64,000 nucleotides of DNA, taken from contig CALJEK010000005.1 of the NCBI GenBank assembly GCA_938074445.1, forward strand, positions 19,066-83,065, given 5' to 3'. The translations under genes and the position numbers were made by a program. Source of the stretch: Candidatus Kryptoniota bacterium. Lineage in GTDB: Bacteria; Bacteroidota; Ignavibacteria; Kryptoniales; Kryptoniaceae. The notes below the pieces were generated by a model. It did no database searches. It was not told the origin of the DNA and saw only the letters and a program-made list of their open reading frames with translations. Of this stretch, positions 43,442-54,808 are shown piece by piece (the first letter of the stretch is position 1; every line of letters starts with the position of its first letter).

Positions 43442-44461
43442 ATGGTTGAGCGAAAAATTAAGTTATCAGGAGTTAACACCCCTGCCCTTCTTGGGTATAA
43501 TGATATTTATCTTCATTTAATTGAAAAAAAATTTGACGCAAGCATAACCATCCGCGGGGATAATCTGATACTCAAAGGTGAAAAAGGAGAAATAGAAAAA
43601 ATTGAAAGGCTTTTCAAAGAACTCATCTTTATACTAAATAAAAACGGACATCTTACCGAAAACGATGTCAACATCGTAATTGATCTCGTAAAACTTGATA
43701 GCGATGATTTAACCTCGGCACATAGAAAGAAAAAACATGTTGACAGTGAACTTGATTCAATAATCCTCTTCACAAAGAACGGACCAATAAAAGCCAAAAC
43801 CCCGGGACAACTTGAATACTATCGTCAGGTAAAGAAAAATGATATTGTCTTCGTCATAGGACCAGCAGGAACTGGCAAAACATATCTTGCTGTTGCAATG
43901 GCAGTTGCAAGCTTAAAAAATCATGAGGTTAATAAAATTGTCCTTTGCAGACCAGCGGTTGAAGCCGGCGAAAACCTGGGCTTTCTACCCGGGGATTTGA
44001 AAGAGAAAATTGAACCTTACCTTAAACCTCTATACGATGCGCTTGACGATATGCTCCCAGCCGATAAACTAAAATCATACTTTGACAAAAGAATCATTGA
44101 AATCATTCCATTAGCTTATATGAGAGGGAGAACTTTGAGCAACGCGTTCGTCATCTTAGATGAAGCTCAAAATGCTACAAGCCTGCAAATGAAAATGTTT
44201 TTAACACGTCTCGGGGTGAATTCAAAAGCGATAATAACAGGAGACATAACTCAGATAGATTTACCTTCAAGGACGACATCTGGACTTGTTGAAATTCAAG
44301 AAATTTTAAAGGGAATTGAAGGAATTGCTTTTGTATACCTCGATAAAAACGATGTTGTAAGGCATCGCCTCGTTAAGGATATAATTGAAGCATACGATAG
44401 ATATAACGCAATGAATGATAAATCAAATGAAAAAAAGGAGATAAATAATGAACCAAGCTAA
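43442..44461 (+). CDS. PhoH-family ATPase
   Basis: 339 aa. N-terminal KH-like region (about 15-75), then a PhoH ATPase with Walker A GPAGTGKTYLA (about 140-150), VEAGENLGFLPGDL, and Walker B VILDEAQNAT; TRLGVNSKAIITGD also marks the family. PhoH/PhoL proteins act on RNA; the YbeZ type works with the RNase YbeY in ribosome maturation. The GGAGG SD lies 18 bases before the ATG, too far for normal initiation; an ATT just before the ATG does not solve this. It overlaps the mazG start by 14 bases. Confidence 0.9.
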   Translation: MVERKIKLSGVNTPALLGYNDIYLHLIEKKFDASITIRGDNLILKGEKGEIEKIERLFKELIFILNKNGHLTENDVNIVIDLVKLDSDDLTSAHRKKKHVDSELDSIILFTKNGPIKAKTPGQLEYYRQVKKNDIVFVIGPAGTGKTYLAVAMAVASLKNHEVNKIVLCRPAVEAGENLGFLPGDLKEKIEPYLKPLYDALDDMLPADKLKSYFDKRIIEIIPLAYMRGRTLSNAFVILDEAQNATSLQMKMFLTRLGVNSKAIITGDITQIDLPSRTTSGLVEIQEILKGIEGIAFVYLDKNDVVRHRLVKDIIEAYDRYNAMNDKSNEKKEINNEPS

Positions 44462-45224
44462 TGCGCTGTTTGAGGAACTTGTTGAAGTGGTTAAAAAACT
44501 CAGGAAAGAATGTCCGTGGGATAGAGAACAAACTCATAAATCAATAAGACATAACTTGATTGAGGAGGCTTATGAAACAGTTGAAGCAATAGATGAGGAA
44601 AACTTCGAGGAGTTAAAAAAGGAACTTGGTGATCTACTTCTTCATGTTATTATGCACTCTGTGATGGCTGAAGAAACAGGAAAATTTACCCTCGATGAGG
44701 TCATTAAAGAGATCAGGGACAAATTAATTTATAGGCATCCTCACGTCTTTGGAGATGTCAAAGTTGAGAACTCCGAAGAAGTGAAACATAACTGGGAAAA
44801 ACTCAAACAATCGGAAAATAATCGCGATTCAGTCATCTCAGGGATTCCTAAGACGCTACCGGCGTTAATAAAAGCGTATAGAGTTCAGGAAAAGGCAGGA
44901 AGCGTCGGCTTTGATTGGGAAAATCCAAATGATGTGTGGAAAAAAGTTGAAGAAGAAATCTTTGAGCTAAAGAAATCGATTGAAAGCAATGATTCAAATA
45001 AAATAGAAGAGGAAATCGGAGATTTGCTTTTTGCAATTGTAAATTATTCAAGATTTTTAAAGGTTAATCCAGAAAGTGCTTTAAATAAAGCGGTTGAAAA
45101 ATTTACTCGCAGATTTCAAACCATTGAGACGGAACTAAAATCTCAAGGTAAAGATATTTATTCAGCAACACTTGAAGAAATGGACGCAATTTGGGAGAAG
45201 ATAAAGAAGAAAGAAAAAGAGTAA
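44448..45224 (+). CDS. mazG: Nucleoside triphosphate pyrophosphohydrolase MazG
   Basis: 258 aa with two MazG repeats: the first has CPWDREQTHKSIRHNLIEEAYE and EELGDLLL-type metal-binding Glu/Asp (KKELGDLLLHVIMH); the second KVEEEIFELKKS and EEEIGDLLFAIVN. The enzyme hydrolyses NTPs to NMP and pyrophosphate, cleaning the pool and tuning ppGpp responses. AAGGAG seven bases before the ATG. It overlaps phoH and converges with hutU. Confidence 0.93.
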   Translation: MNQANALFEELVEVVKKLRKECPWDREQTHKSIRHNLIEEAYETVEAIDEENFEELKKELGDLLLHVIMHSVMAEETGKFTLDEVIKEIRDKLIYRHPHVFGDVKVENSEEVKHNWEKLKQSENNRDSVISGIPKTLPALIKAYRVQEKAGSVGFDWENPNDVWKKVEEEIFELKKSIESNDSNKIEEEIGDLLFAIVNYSRFLKVNPESALNKAVEKFTRRFQTIETELKSQGKDIYSATLEEMDAIWEKIKKKEKE

Positions 45225-45229
45225 ACCAA

Positions 45230-46918
45230 TTATTTCAACATCGGTATTTTTATTCCATGCCTTCTTGCCATCTCAACAGCTTTTTCATACCCTGCGTCGG
45301 CATGCCTAGCTATTCCAAGCCCTGGGTCAGTCGTTAAAACACGTTCAAGCCTTACCTCCATCTCTTTCGTTCCATCAGCTACAACCACCATACCAGCATG
45401 TATTGAAAGCCCAATTCCAACACCGCCACCATGATGGACTGCCACCCAACTTGCACCAGCGACAGCATTCAAAAGTGCATTTAAAATTGGCCAATCCGCA
45501 ATTGCATCGCTTCCATCTTTCATTTTTTCGGTCTCACGGTTCGGAGAAGCAACAGACCCAGTGTCGAGATGGTCGCGACCAATTACAATCGGTGCTTTAA
45601 CTTCGCCAGTCCTCACCATCTCATTAAAAATTTTTCCCATCTTCGCCCTTTCACCATACCCAAGCCAACAAATTCTGGCTGGAAGACCTTGGAACTTAAC
45701 ATGCGCCCTCGCTTTTTGAATCCATCTGACAAGGGATTTATTTTCTGGAAATGTTTTCATCACTGCTTCATCGGTTGCGTAAATATCCTCTGGATCACCA
45801 CTTAACGCCACCCACCTAAACGGTCCCCTACCTTCACAGAATAAAGGTCGAATGAACTCATGAACGAAACCAGGGATCTCAAAGGCATCGCTCACACCAT
45901 TTGCATAAGCTTCACCGCGAATATTATTTCCATAATCGAAAACAACAGAGCCTTTTCTTTTGAATTCAAGCATGGCTTTAACATGTTCAACGATTGAACG
46001 TTTAGCCATCTGAATATATCTTTGCGGGTCTTTCTTTCTCAACTCAAGGGCTTCCTCGTAAGGAATTCCATTTGGCACATAACCATTTAAAGTATCATGA
46101 GCTGAAGTTTGATCAGTGACGATGTCCGGAACTATTCCCCGCTTTAAAATTTCAGGCAAAACATCCGCTGCATTCCCAACAAGACCAACTGAAACTGCTT
46201 CTTTTTTCTCCCTTGCTTTGAGAACAATTTCAAGCGCCTCATCAAGGTTATCCGTCATCATATCAAGATATCCCGTTTGAAGTCTTCTTTCAATTCTTTT
46301 TCTGTCAACTTCAACCCCAAGAAAAGCAGCTCCATTCATTGTAGCAGCTAAAGGTTGAGCTCCGCCCATTCCACCAAGTCCAGAAGTCAGCAGAAACCTT
46401 CCGGCAAGCGTTCCACCAAAATATTTATCGGCGCAAGCAGCAAAAGTTTCATAAGTTCCTTGCAAAATACCCTGTGTTCCAATGTAAATCCAACTTCCTG
46501 CGGTCATTTGCCCATACATCGTAAGCCCAAGTGCTTCAAGCCTTCTAAACTCATCCCAAGTTGCCCAAGCTGGAACAAGCATCGCATTTGAAATTAACAC
46601 ACGAGGAGCAAATTCATGAGTTTTAAAAATTGCAACTGGTTTCCCAGATTGAATCAATAATGTTTCATCATTCTCAAGTTCCTTTAGACTTTTAACAATC
46701 GCGTGAAAACATTCCCAATTTCTCGCTGCTTTGCCCGTTCCACCGTAAACGATAAGCTCTTCGGGTTTTTCCGCAACCTCTGGGTCAAGGTTATTCATAA
46801 GCATTCGCAACGCTGCTTCCTGAGCCCAACCTTTACATGTTAAAACATTACCGCGGGGCGCCTTTATGTTCTTAACATCAAACTCCTTTAATTCAACTTG
46901 ATTTAAAATTTCCGCCAT
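45230..46918 (-). CDS. hutU: Urocanate hydratase
   Basis: 562 aa NAD+-dependent enzyme of histidine degradation (urocanate to imidazolone propionate). Typical stretches are [51 protein letters not shown] and [22 protein letters not shown] ([17 protein letters not shown]). SD GGAGGTGA precedes the ATG. It is last in the leftward run after proline dehydrogenase (20 bases). No hutH, hutI or hutG occurs in the window, so the rest of the pathway must be elsewhere. Confidence 0.96.
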   Translation of the reverse strand: MAEILNQVELKEFDVKNIKAPRGNVLTCKGWAQEAALRMLMNNLDPEVAEKPEELIVYGGTGKAARNWECFHAIVKSLKELENDETLLIQSGKPVAIFKTHEFAPRVLISNAMLVPAWATWDEFRRLEALGLTMYGQMTAGSWIYIGTQGILQGTYETFAACADKYFGGTLAGRFLLTSGLGGMGGAQPLAATMNGAAFLGVEVDRKRIERRLQTGYLDMMTDNLDEALEIVLKAREKKEAVSVGLVGNAADVLPEILKRGIVPDIVTDQTSAHDTLNGYVPNGIPYEEALELRKKDPQRYIQMAKRSIVEHVKAMLEFKRKGSVVFDYGNNIRGEAYANGVSDAFEIPGFVHEFIRPLFCEGRGPFRWVALSGDPEDIYATDEAVMKTFPENKSLVRWIQKARAHVKFQGLPARICWLGYGERAKMGKIFNEMVRTGEVKAPIVIGRDHLDTGSVASPNRETEKMKDGSDAIADWPILNALLNAVAGASWVAVHHGGGVGIGLSIHAGMVVVADGTKEMEVRLERVLTTDPGLGIARHADAGYEKAVEMARRHGIKIPMLK

Positions 46919-46938
46919 CTTTTGTCACCTCCAAATTT

Positions 46939-47874
46939 TTAAAATGAATTTTTTGTAAATATCGCTTTAAAAACATAGCCCGCAATTTGTGGATTTTCTC
47001 TAAATCGCCTCATCGAATAAGCGTACCAATGCTCTCCAAAAGGAACATAAATTCTTAACCTATAACCATTTGATACAATTTCATTCCCAAGTTCGGGACG
47101 CACACCAAGCAACATCTGGAACTCAAACCTATCGTCATTTAAATTGTAATCCTTTATCAAACGATATGCCTCACTTATCAATTCACCATCATGCGTTGCA
47201 ATACAGGTATACGCTTCGCTTTGAAAGAGAATATTCAAAAGGTGTTTAAAGTTGTAATTTATCAATTCCTTCTTCTTAAAAGCGATTGTCTCTGGCTCAA
47301 TATAGATACCTTTACACAACCTTATTCTTGGTTTTAACGGCAAGAGAGCTTTTATATCGCTCTCGCTTCTTTTTAAGTAAGCTTGAATTGCTACGCCAAC
47401 ATTGTCATATTTTGATTTCAACTTTTTATAAATTTCAAGTGTTGCGTCCGTCGTCGATGAATCCTCCATATCGATCTCAACTATGTTGTTATACTCCTTT
47501 GCAAGTTTAACAAGTTCCTCAACATTTGCATAACAAAAATCGAAATCAAGCTTCAAACCAAGTTGGGTAAGCTTAATAGAAAGGTCGGAATTTAAATTAT
47601 TTTCCTTTATCTTGTTAAGAACAAGTTTGTAAGCTTTTAAAGCTTCAATTGCCTCATTCTCATTGGTGATGTTTTCACCAAGCACATCAATTGTGGCTAA
47701 TTTTTTCTGCTCATTCAATTTCTTTACAAGAGCAAGTGCGTCTTCAAGTTTTTCCCCCGCTATATAGCGACTTGCGAAATGTCTAACGATTTTTTTGGGG
47801 ACCAATGGTAAGGTGCGAACGATCAATTCGTTTAACGGGTTCATAGCAAAATGACTTTTTATTTTATTTCGCAA
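46939..47874 (-). CDS. Proline dehydrogenase (single-domain)
   Basis: 311 aa monofunctional PRODH, a FAD TIM barrel that oxidises proline to pyrroline-5-carboxylate at the membrane. Visible: DMEDSSTTDATLEIYKKL, RIRLCKGIYIEPETIAFKKK, and the substrate-binding YAYSMRRFRENP near the end with its Arg pair. The length agrees with the PutA-independent bacterial enzymes. It lies 34 bases after rodA and 20 before hutU; with HutU it feeds carbon into glutamate. Its link to the rod-shape genes is probably only operon growth. Confidence 0.92.
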   Translation of the reverse strand: MRNKIKSHFAMNPLNELIVRTLPLVPKKIVRHFASRYIAGEKLEDALALVKKLNEQKKLATIDVLGENITNENEAIEALKAYKLVLNKIKENNLNSDLSIKLTQLGLKLDFDFCYANVEELVKLAKEYNNIVEIDMEDSSTTDATLEIYKKLKSKYDNVGVAIQAYLKRSESDIKALLPLKPRIRLCKGIYIEPETIAFKKKELINYNFKHLLNILFQSEAYTCIATHDGELISEAYRLIKDYNLNDDRFEFQMLLGVRPELGNEIVSNGYRLRIYVPFGEHWYAYSMRRFRENPQIAGYVFKAIFTKNSF

Positions 47875-47908
47875 AAAATTTAACCTTTAAAGTTATAAAA
47901 ATCAAACT

Positions 47909-49135
47909 CTAACTCAGCTCCCTTCTATTTGCGTAAAAATTCAAAAGCAAACCAACCATAGCCATATTAACCCACATCGCTGAACCACCATAGCTTAAAA
48001 ATGGAAGCCATATTCCAATCACGGGGAAAAGCCCAAGCGTCATTGCGATATTAACTACGATATGAAACGCCCATGTTGAGAAAATTCCAATTGCGACCAA
48101 GCTTGCGAATCTTTGTTTTATCATTGAAGCAAGATTTATAATACGCCACAAGAGAATGAAATAAAGCAAAAGAATAATTGCTGAACCCATAAAGCCAAAT
48201 TCTTCAGCTGGAACACAAAAGATAAAATCAGTCCATTGTGCCGGTATGAACCTTAATTGAGTCTGCGTTCCTTTCATAAATCCTTTACCGACTAATCCAC
48301 CTGACCCAATTGCAATTTTCGATTGAATAACATTATAACCAGCCCCTAACGGGTCACTTAGCGGATTTAAAAAACTTGAAATTCTTTTCTGATGATGTGG
48401 CTTTAAAATTTTGTGATAAATATGTTCGCTTGCTAAACCAATCGCCATATTCATTGCTATTATCGCAACTGTTAAAACAAAAGGTTTGCGCATCAAAATA
48501 AATGAAGCAGTAATTAAAATTGAAACGAATATAAAAATCTTAAGGCTAAAAAATGAAGCAACAATTAAAATAACTGGGGCAACCAAAAGCAAAAGCCAAA
48601 ACACAGGAACTTCAAACCAAAGCATAATACCTAAAAAGATAGCACCGAATACAACCGCTGTTCCAAAATCGGGTTGTAAAATTGTTAGAAAGAGAGGAAT
48701 AAAAGTCAAAATTCCAGCAACTATTAATGTTAGAGAGCTATCGTTTCTAATATTTTTCCTCGACAAAAAATTAGCAAGTATCAAAATCGTCGCAAACTTT
48801 GCAAATTCTGATGGTTGGAATTGGAACTTGCCGATTTGAATCCACGAAGCCGAGCCAGAAACTTTCTTGCCCATAAAGATAACAAGCACAAGGAATAAAA
48901 TCGAGAGAAAATAAAGCAGAGGCGACATTCTTAACAACTTTTGCACTGGCAAAAAGTAAAAAAATACAAGAACTACGACACCACTTAGAATCCAAAGTAT
49001 ATGTTTTACAAATATAAAAAATTGCCCCGGGAGTTTAGTTGCACTGTAAATTGACAATATACCTGCGATCAATAAGCCAGCAAATGGAATCAAGACCTTA
49101 AAGTCAATCTTATCTGCGATTCCTCTTACTACCAT
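47909..49135 (-). CDS. rodA: Rod-shape peptidoglycan polymerase RodA
   Basis: 408 aa SEDS-family glycosyltransferase with about 10 membrane helices. Conserved parts are [29 protein letters not shown] (catalytic Asp region), [15 protein letters not shown] and [17 protein letters not shown]. It polymerises lipid II with the transpeptidase PBP2, encoded just upstream with a seven-base overlap. Fifth member of the elongasome block. Confidence 0.95.
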   Translation of the reverse strand: MVVRGIADKIDFKVLIPFAGLLIAGILSIYSATKLPGQFFIFVKHILWILSGVVVLVFFYFLPVQKLLRMSPLLYFLSILFLVLVIFMGKKVSGSASWIQIGKFQFQPSEFAKFATILILANFLSRKNIRNDSSLTLIVAGILTFIPLFLTILQPDFGTAVVFGAIFLGIMLWFEVPVFWLLLLVAPVILIVASFFSLKIFIFVSILITASFILMRKPFVLTVAIIAMNMAIGLASEHIYHKILKPHHQKRISSFLNPLSDPLGAGYNVIQSKIAIGSGGLVGKGFMKGTQTQLRFIPAQWTDFIFCVPAEEFGFMGSAIILLLYFILLWRIINLASMIKQRFASLVAIGIFSTWAFHIVVNIAMTLGLFPVIGIWLPFLSYGGSAMWVNMAMVGLLLNFYANRRELS

Positions 49136-50904
49136 TTTGCGAGTTTAATTTCTGTTTTTTGATTTTTAAGTTCGAAATATTTTTTCACTATTTCCCTTGC
49201 AATCGGCGCAGCGATTGAACCTCCGGTTCCAGCGTTTTCAACTATGATTGCAAAAGCAATTTCAGGATTTTCATACGGAGCAAATCCAATAAACCAAGCG
49301 TGATCCTGACCATGTGGATTTTGTGCAGTTCCTGTTTTGCCCGCAACATTTACTCCCTCAACCCTTGCTGCTTTCCCCGTCCCTGCAGAACCGTTGACAA
49401 CCATATACATCGCGTTGCGAACTATATCAAAAGTTTCCCTGGATACTGGAATCTCACTAACGCGATATGAAACCTTTTGTGTCTTTCCCACTTTTTTATT
49501 AACGATCTCTTTAACAAGATGAGGCTGATAATATTTGCCCGAATTAGCAAGAGCCATCGCATATCCAGCCATTTGAAGTGGCGTCACGCTTATTTCACCC
49601 TGACCAATTGCCAAACTTATAAGATAACCTTTTGTCCACCTGTTAACCCCATAAACTTTATCAAAATACTCGGTCGATGGCAGGATTCCATCGAGTTCCT
49701 CAGGTAAATCAACCCCCGTTTTCCTTCCGAAGCCAAAAAAAGAACCATACTTTGACCAATCATCAAAATTAGTTCTTAACATTAGGTTATAAAAGTAAAC
49801 ATTACATGAAACTTCAATCGCTTTGGTCAAGTTCACCCAACCGTGTCCCTGGGATGTATGACATTTAAAAACTTTGTTGCCATAGACAAAATAACCAGGG
49901 CAATAAACTTTCCAATTCAAATCAACTGCTTTCGTTTCAAGTGCAGTTATCGCGAGCACCATTTTAAAAGTTGAACCAGGTGAATAAAGCCCAGATGTAG
50001 CTCTATTCAACAAAGGTTTTTTAGGCTCAGTGTTAAGCGAATCCCATATCCTTTTAGAAGTATAACCACTTAATAGAGTGAGATCGTAATTAGGTTTGCT
50101 AACCATAGCTAAAATTTCTCCATTGCGTGGATCAACTACAACAGCTGAGCCTGTTTTATCTTGGAACAATTGTTCCAAAAAAGATTGTAATTCGATGTCA
50201 ATCGTCAATATCAAATCAGAACCTTCAGAAGGTGGTATGTCGTTTTTCCCATCGTTATATTTACCCACAAATCTGCCAAGCGCATCAACCATTATAAAAC
50301 GGTAGCCTTTCTCCCCTTTTATAATTGTCTCGTAACTTTTCTCAAGCCCTGATTGACCAATTTGATCCCCAGGCTTATAGAAACCACGATAAATTGCAAG
50401 TTGTGATGCTGTAATTTCCTTAACATATCCAAGTATATGGGAAGCAAGTCCAGGGGCTCTATAATTTCTTTTATGTTCAATAAGATAATCAATTCCCTTC
50501 AACTCATTTTTATGCTCTTCAATATAAGCAATTGCTCTAAGTGGGGCGTCGCGCCTGATCTTAATTGGCGTGAATGGTGATGGCGCTGATGAAATCTTTT
50601 CAATTATATATTGAGGTTCAACATTTAAAAGCTTCGCGACAACATCAAGATTTTTCATCTCAAATTCATAAGGCACTAAAGTAACAGTGTAAGAAGGAAC
50701 ATTGTCAACTATAATTTTCCCATTTCTATCAAAAATTAAACCCCTAATCGGGTCATGCTGAATGGTTCTAATGCTATTGCTTTCAGCTTGCCTTTTATAC
50801 TCAAGGCTTCGGTAAAGCTGGAGTTCAAAAAGCTTAACTAAAAAGAAAAGAAAAACAAGCGAAATGAAAATCTTCAAAAACTTTGCCCTTGCCACTTCTT
50901 CCAT
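49129..50904 (-). CDS. mrdA: Penicillin-binding protein 2 (transpeptidase)
   Basis: 591 aa class B PBP. One N-terminal membrane helix (about 8-25), a dimerisation/pedestal region, and a transpeptidase domain with SPGSTFKMV (SxxK serine), SCN and [10 protein letters not shown] (KTG). It cross-links new wall along the cylinder with RodA. Its ATG follows the mreD stop by one base and its end overlaps rodA, so PBP2 and RodA are made together. Confidence 0.95.
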   Translation of the reverse strand: MEEVARAKFLKIFISLVFLFFLVKLFELQLYRSLEYKRQAESNSIRTIQHDPIRGLIFDRNGKIIVDNVPSYTVTLVPYEFEMKNLDVVAKLLNVEPQYIIEKISSAPSPFTPIKIRRDAPLRAIAYIEEHKNELKGIDYLIEHKRNYRAPGLASHILGYVKEITASQLAIYRGFYKPGDQIGQSGLEKSYETIIKGEKGYRFIMVDALGRFVGKYNDGKNDIPPSEGSDLILTIDIELQSFLEQLFQDKTGSAVVVDPRNGEILAMVSKPNYDLTLLSGYTSKRIWDSLNTEPKKPLLNRATSGLYSPGSTFKMVLAITALETKAVDLNWKVYCPGYFVYGNKVFKCHTSQGHGWVNLTKAIEVSCNVYFYNLMLRTNFDDWSKYGSFFGFGRKTGVDLPEELDGILPSTEYFDKVYGVNRWTKGYLISLAIGQGEISVTPLQMAGYAMALANSGKYYQPHLVKEIVNKKVGKTQKVSYRVSEIPVSRETFDIVRNAMYMVVNGSAGTGKAARVEGVNVAGKTGTAQNPHGQDHAWFIGFAPYENPEIAFAIIVENAGTGGSIAAPIAREIVKKYFELKNQKTEIKLAKW

Positions 50905-50905
50905 A

Positions 50906-51388
50906 TCAAAAGCCTCTCTTTCTTGAAAGAGTTAAAACTGGAATCAATGATATAATGCCAGTATAAACCGAACGCCCAATTATCAACCTCAAAACTTCTG
51001 TGCCATTAAGAGCATTTCCAAGGATATCCACAGAAAAATATACAAGATTATCAACAGCCGAGCACAAAATTACAATGCTGGAAAAACGCGGTGTTTCTAC
51101 GTTTATTTCAATTTTAGTTTCACTGTAAAAATACCCACCAATAAAGCCGGAGACGGTCTTTGAGAGAGCTGAAAGCCCAGGGGTAAAATCAATAGTTAAA
51201 TCCATCAACAAACCAGAAATAAAACCAGTTACAGTTCCAGGAATCTGTCCATTTTTCAAAGCCATATATACAACAAAAATAATTACAAGATCAGGGGAAA
51301 TTTTCTCAATTGAAATCAAAGGAACAAGCGTTATCTGGATGAACAGAATCATCAAGCCGACAAAAAAATATCTAACATATACCGTCAT
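50906..51388 (-). CDS. mreD: Rod-shape protein MreD
   Basis: 160 aa hydrophobic protein with about five membrane helices; SPDLVIIFVVYMALKNGQIPG and GFISGLLMDLTIDFTPGLSAL match MreD. It joins the MreB-MreC-RodA-PBP2 complex in the inner membrane. Start overlaps the mreC stop by four bases; one base separates it from mrdA. Confidence 0.88.
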   Translation of the reverse strand: MTVYVRYFFVGLMILFIQITLVPLISIEKISPDLVIIFVVYMALKNGQIPGTVTGFISGLLMDLTIDFTPGLSALSKTVSGFIGGYFYSETKIEINVETPRFSSIVILCSAVDNLVYFSVDILGNALNGTEVLRLIIGRSVYTGIISLIPVLTLSRKRGF

Positions 51389-52224
51389 TTCTCAAAGATG
51401 CCCTGCTCAATTTTTTCTCTCTCTAAATCACTTTTATATTTGACAACGAAAACTTCCTCGATTTTGGTAAAATCAACCAAAGGTTTCACCTTTATTAATT
51501 TAAAAAGACCAGGGACAGAATTATCTATTTGCGTGACTATACCGATCTCAAAGCCGGGCGGAAAAATTGTGCTATACTCGGAAGTTATAACAACATCTCC
51601 AACTTCAACATCCATCGTCTTCGAAATGTTAAATACAGATAAAAATTCTCCACCATCCCATCCAAGTATTCCATCAACTCTAGTTCTTTGAATTTTAACG
51701 CTCGCCCTAAAATCTTTATGAAACAAAATCATAGCAACCGAATAATTTCTCCCAACCTTCATTATCTTGCCAACAACACCAGACTCAGATATAACTGGCA
51801 TGTTAACTTCAATACCATCGCTTAACCCCACATTTAAAATCATGTAATTATAAGGGCTGACAAGTGTTTTCCCAACTACATCGGCTGGCACAAGTTCATA
51901 ATTATTCGTTCTCTCTTTAAACCCAAGAAGCCTGCGCAATCGGATGTTTTCAAGCTTCTCTTCGCGCAGTTGACTCAGCTCAGTAAGCAAAACTACATTT
52001 GTTTTTCTTAGTTTTTTGTTTTCTTCTTTAAGGTTGTAAAACTCCGAAAAAACATTCGTAGTAGATTTAATAATCCCGATGATCTCAACAGATATTTGCG
52101 TTATCAGATGTAACTTCGGTGAATCACCAATGGAAAGTAAAGTTAAAGAAACCAGAAGCAAAACAGAGAAGGTAAGATATTCCTTTAGATGTTGACTTAT
52201 TTGCGACAGAATCTTTAACATCAA
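51385..52224 (-). CDS. mreC: Rod-shape protein MreC
   Basis: 279 aa: N-terminal membrane helix (about 15-35), coiled coil (about 60-100, ENKKLRKTNVVLLTELSQLREE) and the two-barrel MreC core (PADVVGKTLVSPYNYMILN, GVVGKIMKVGRNYSVAMIL, VVITSEYSTIFPPGFEIG). It is a periplasmic activator of PBP2. It overlaps mreB and mreD by four bases each. Confidence 0.94.
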   Translation of the reverse strand: MMLKILSQISQHLKEYLTFSVLLLVSLTLLSIGDSPKLHLITQISVEIIGIIKSTTNVFSEFYNLKEENKKLRKTNVVLLTELSQLREEKLENIRLRRLLGFKERTNNYELVPADVVGKTLVSPYNYMILNVGLSDGIEVNMPVISESGVVGKIMKVGRNYSVAMILFHKDFRASVKIQRTRVDGILGWDGGEFLSVFNISKTMDVEVGDVVITSEYSTIFPPGFEIGIVTQIDNSVPGLFKLIKVKPLVDFTKIEEVFVVKYKSDLEREKIEQGIFEK

Positions 52225-53246
52225 TATCTTTGGCTCTTAAGTAAAACTTTAGAATATGCTTCTAAATTTTCAAGAACTTTACCAGCCCCACGAACCACTG
52301 CAGTTATTGGGTCATCAGCAACATGTACGGGTAATCCAGTTTCCATCTTTATTCTTTCGTCAAGACCTTTTAACAATGAACCACCGCCTGTAAGCATTAT
52401 GCCACGATCAAGAATATCTGCAGCAAGCTCCGGTGGCGTCCTCTCAAGGGCAAGCTTTATAGCATCAATTATCGCAATAATTGGTTCATTTAAAGCCTCT
52501 CGAATCTCAACAGAGCTTACCTCAACTATTTTAGGAATCCCAGTTACAAGATCACGCCCTTTTACTTGAATCGTCACTTCCTCCTCAAGGGGCATAGCGG
52601 AGCCAACTTCACACTTTATATCTTCAGCAGTTTTCTCACCTATCAAAATATTATATGACTTTTTAAAAAGTTGAATTATCGCATTCGTCATCTCATCCCC
52701 AGCAATCCTTATCGACTCCTGAGTGACAATTCCAGATAGCGCTATAACAGCAATCTCAGTGGTCCCACCGCCAATATCAATTATCATATTCCCATACGGT
52801 TCAGAAACGTCTATGCCAATTCCAATTGCAGCAGCCATAGGTTCAGGGATTAAATGAACTTCTTTTGCCCCGGCATGCTCAGCTGAATCTCGAACGGCTC
52901 TTTTCTCAACCTCTGTAACCCCACTCGGAACACTTATCACAACGCGCCTGCTCGGGAACCAATTAGCGTGAATTTTCTTGATAAACTCCCTTAACATTCC
53001 CTCAGCCATCTCAAAATCCGCGATCACTCCATCCTTTAAAGGTCTTATGGTTTGAAGGTCTTTATGAGTTCGCCCAAGCATCTCTTTCGCCTCCCTTCCT
53101 ATAGCAACGATTTTACGCGTACCTCTATCGTATGCAACTATTGACGGCTCATTTAACACAATTCCTTTTCCCTTCATCCATATAAGTGTGTTTGCAGTCC
53201 CAAGGTCAATTGCTATATCTGCGGTAAACAAATTAAAAATTCCCAT
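52221..53246 (-). CDS. mreB: Rod-shape actin homologue MreB
   Basis: 341 aa actin-fold ATPase: DIAIDLGTANTLIWMKGKG (phosphate 1), IDIGGGTTEIAVIALSGIV (phosphate 2), and GIMLTGGGSLLKGLDERI (adenosine). It forms membrane filaments that guide the elongasome. First gene of the mre block, 23 bases after purH, with no promoter of the common type in between, so it depends at least partly on the purN promoter or on one inside purH. Confidence 0.97.
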   Translation of the reverse strand: MGIFNLFTADIAIDLGTANTLIWMKGKGIVLNEPSIVAYDRGTRKIVAIGREAKEMLGRTHKDLQTIRPLKDGVIADFEMAEGMLREFIKKIHANWFPSRRVVISVPSGVTEVEKRAVRDSAEHAGAKEVHLIPEPMAAAIGIGIDVSEPYGNMIIDIGGGTTEIAVIALSGIVTQESIRIAGDEMTNAIIQLFKKSYNILIGEKTAEDIKCEVGSAMPLEEEVTIQVKGRDLVTGIPKIVEVSSVEIREALNEPIIAIIDAIKLALERTPPELAADILDRGIMLTGGGSLLKGLDERIKMETGLPVHVADDPITAVVRGAGKVLENLEAYSKVLLKSQRY

Positions 53247-53269
53247 TTTCCTTCTTGTGAGTTAATTTT

Positions 53270-54808
53270 TTAATGTTTAAAATGTCTTATTCCTGTAAAA
53301 ACCATTGCGACGTTGTATTCATCAGCAGCTTTTATCACATCTTCATCTCTTATTGAGCCACCCGGTTGAATCACAGCTGTTGCCCCAGCTTTCGCTGCCT
53401 CGATCAACCCATCTGGGAAAGGGAAAAAAGCATCCGAAGCTACAACACTACCTCTTAAGTCATGTCCCATTTCTCTTGCCTTCATAACCGCTATCTTTGA
53501 AGAATCAACCCTTGACATCTGCCCAGCTCCAATCCCAAGAGTTCTATCCTTCCTTGCATAAACAATTGCATTTGACTTAACATGCTTTACAACTTTCCAC
53601 GCAAATATCAAAGCTTCCATCTCGTCAACAGTTGGTTCCCTTCGGGTGACAACCTTTAAATTCGCAGGTTCAAGGTCAATTTGATCAATTTCCTGAACAA
53701 GAACACCACCTATAATTTTTCTAAAGTCAAAGCCAAATGCTTTCAAGTTAATATCTTTATACCTTACCAATCGCCTGTTTTTCTTGCGCATCAAAAAATT
53801 TAAAACATCAGATGGAAATTCAGGAGCAATTATAACTTCAAAAAAAATCTCATCTAACGCCATAGCAGTTTTTAAATCGATCGGGCGATTGAAAGCAACT
53901 ATCCCTCCAAATGCTGAAATAGTATCGGTTGCAAAAGCCTTTTTAAATGCTTCAAGAGTCGAACTTTCATCAATCCCAACACCGCATGGATTTGTGTGCT
54001 TTACAATAGCGCAAGCTGGTTTGTCAAATTCAAGAATAAGTTCCGTCGCAGAGCTTATATCAAGTATATTATTGTATGAAAGTTCCTTGCCATGCAGATG
54101 CTCAAAATAGGAAAAGAAATCGCCATAAAGCGCGGACCTTTGATGTGGATTCTCACCGTAACGTAAATTTTTAACTTTATTCAAATTTAAATGAAAAACC
54201 TCAGGTAATATATCCTCGCTCAACTGCGAAGATAGAAAGTTTGCAATGATCGCATCATAATTTGATGTATGTTTAAATATCTCAATCGCAAGTGAAAGTC
54301 TCATCCTTTCGGAAATTTCGCAATTGTTTGACTTAAGTTCATAAATTATTTGTTTATACCTATCTGGATTAACAACCCCAGCCACATATTTATAATTTTT
54401 CGCGCTCGCCCTCAAAAGCGCAACCCCACCGATATCAATTTGCTCAATTGCTTCATCAATCGTCGTTTCCCTTGAATAAATTACTTCAGGAAATGGGTAT
54501 AAATTTACAACGACAAGATCGATTGGAATTATACCAAGTCTTTTCAACTGCTCAATATGTTCAGGGTTATCCCTAACAGCAAGGATTCCACCCAGAATCT
54601 TGGGATGTAAAGTTTTAACTCTCCCGCCAAGTATTTCAGGGAAGCCAGTTACATCTTCAATTTTTTTTGCTTTGATCCCGCTCTGCACAAGGAGATTATA
54701 AGTTCCCCCAGTTGAAATTATTTCTATACCGAGGTTTTGAAGTTCTCGCGCAAAATCAACTATTCCAGTTTTATCATAAACACTTATAAGTGCTGTTTTA
54801 ATCTTCAT
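53270..54808 (-). CDS. purH: Bifunctional AICAR transformylase/IMP cyclohydrolase
   Basis: 512 aa catalysing the last two steps of IMP synthesis. N-terminal IMP cyclohydrolase (about 1-195; [35 protein letters not shown]) and C-terminal transformylase ([26 protein letters not shown] with the Lys-His pair, [30 protein letters not shown]). The start overlaps the purN end by 11 bases. Confidence 0.97.
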   Translation of the reverse strand: MKIKTALISVYDKTGIVDFARELQNLGIEIISTGGTYNLLVQSGIKAKKIEDVTGFPEILGGRVKTLHPKILGGILAVRDNPEHIEQLKRLGIIPIDLVVVNLYPFPEVIYSRETTIDEAIEQIDIGGVALLRASAKNYKYVAGVVNPDRYKQIIYELKSNNCEISERMRLSLAIEIFKHTSNYDAIIANFLSSQLSEDILPEVFHLNLNKVKNLRYGENPHQRSALYGDFFSYFEHLHGKELSYNNILDISSATELILEFDKPACAIVKHTNPCGVGIDESSTLEAFKKAFATDTISAFGGIVAFNRPIDLKTAMALDEIFFEVIIAPEFPSDVLNFLMRKKNRRLVRYKDINLKAFGFDFRKIIGGVLVQEIDQIDLEPANLKVVTRREPTVDEMEALIFAWKVVKHVKSNAIVYARKDRTLGIGAGQMSRVDSSKIAVMKAREMGHDLRGSVVASDAFFPFPDGLIEAAKAGATAVIQPGGSIRDEDVIKAADEYNVAMVFTGIRHFKH

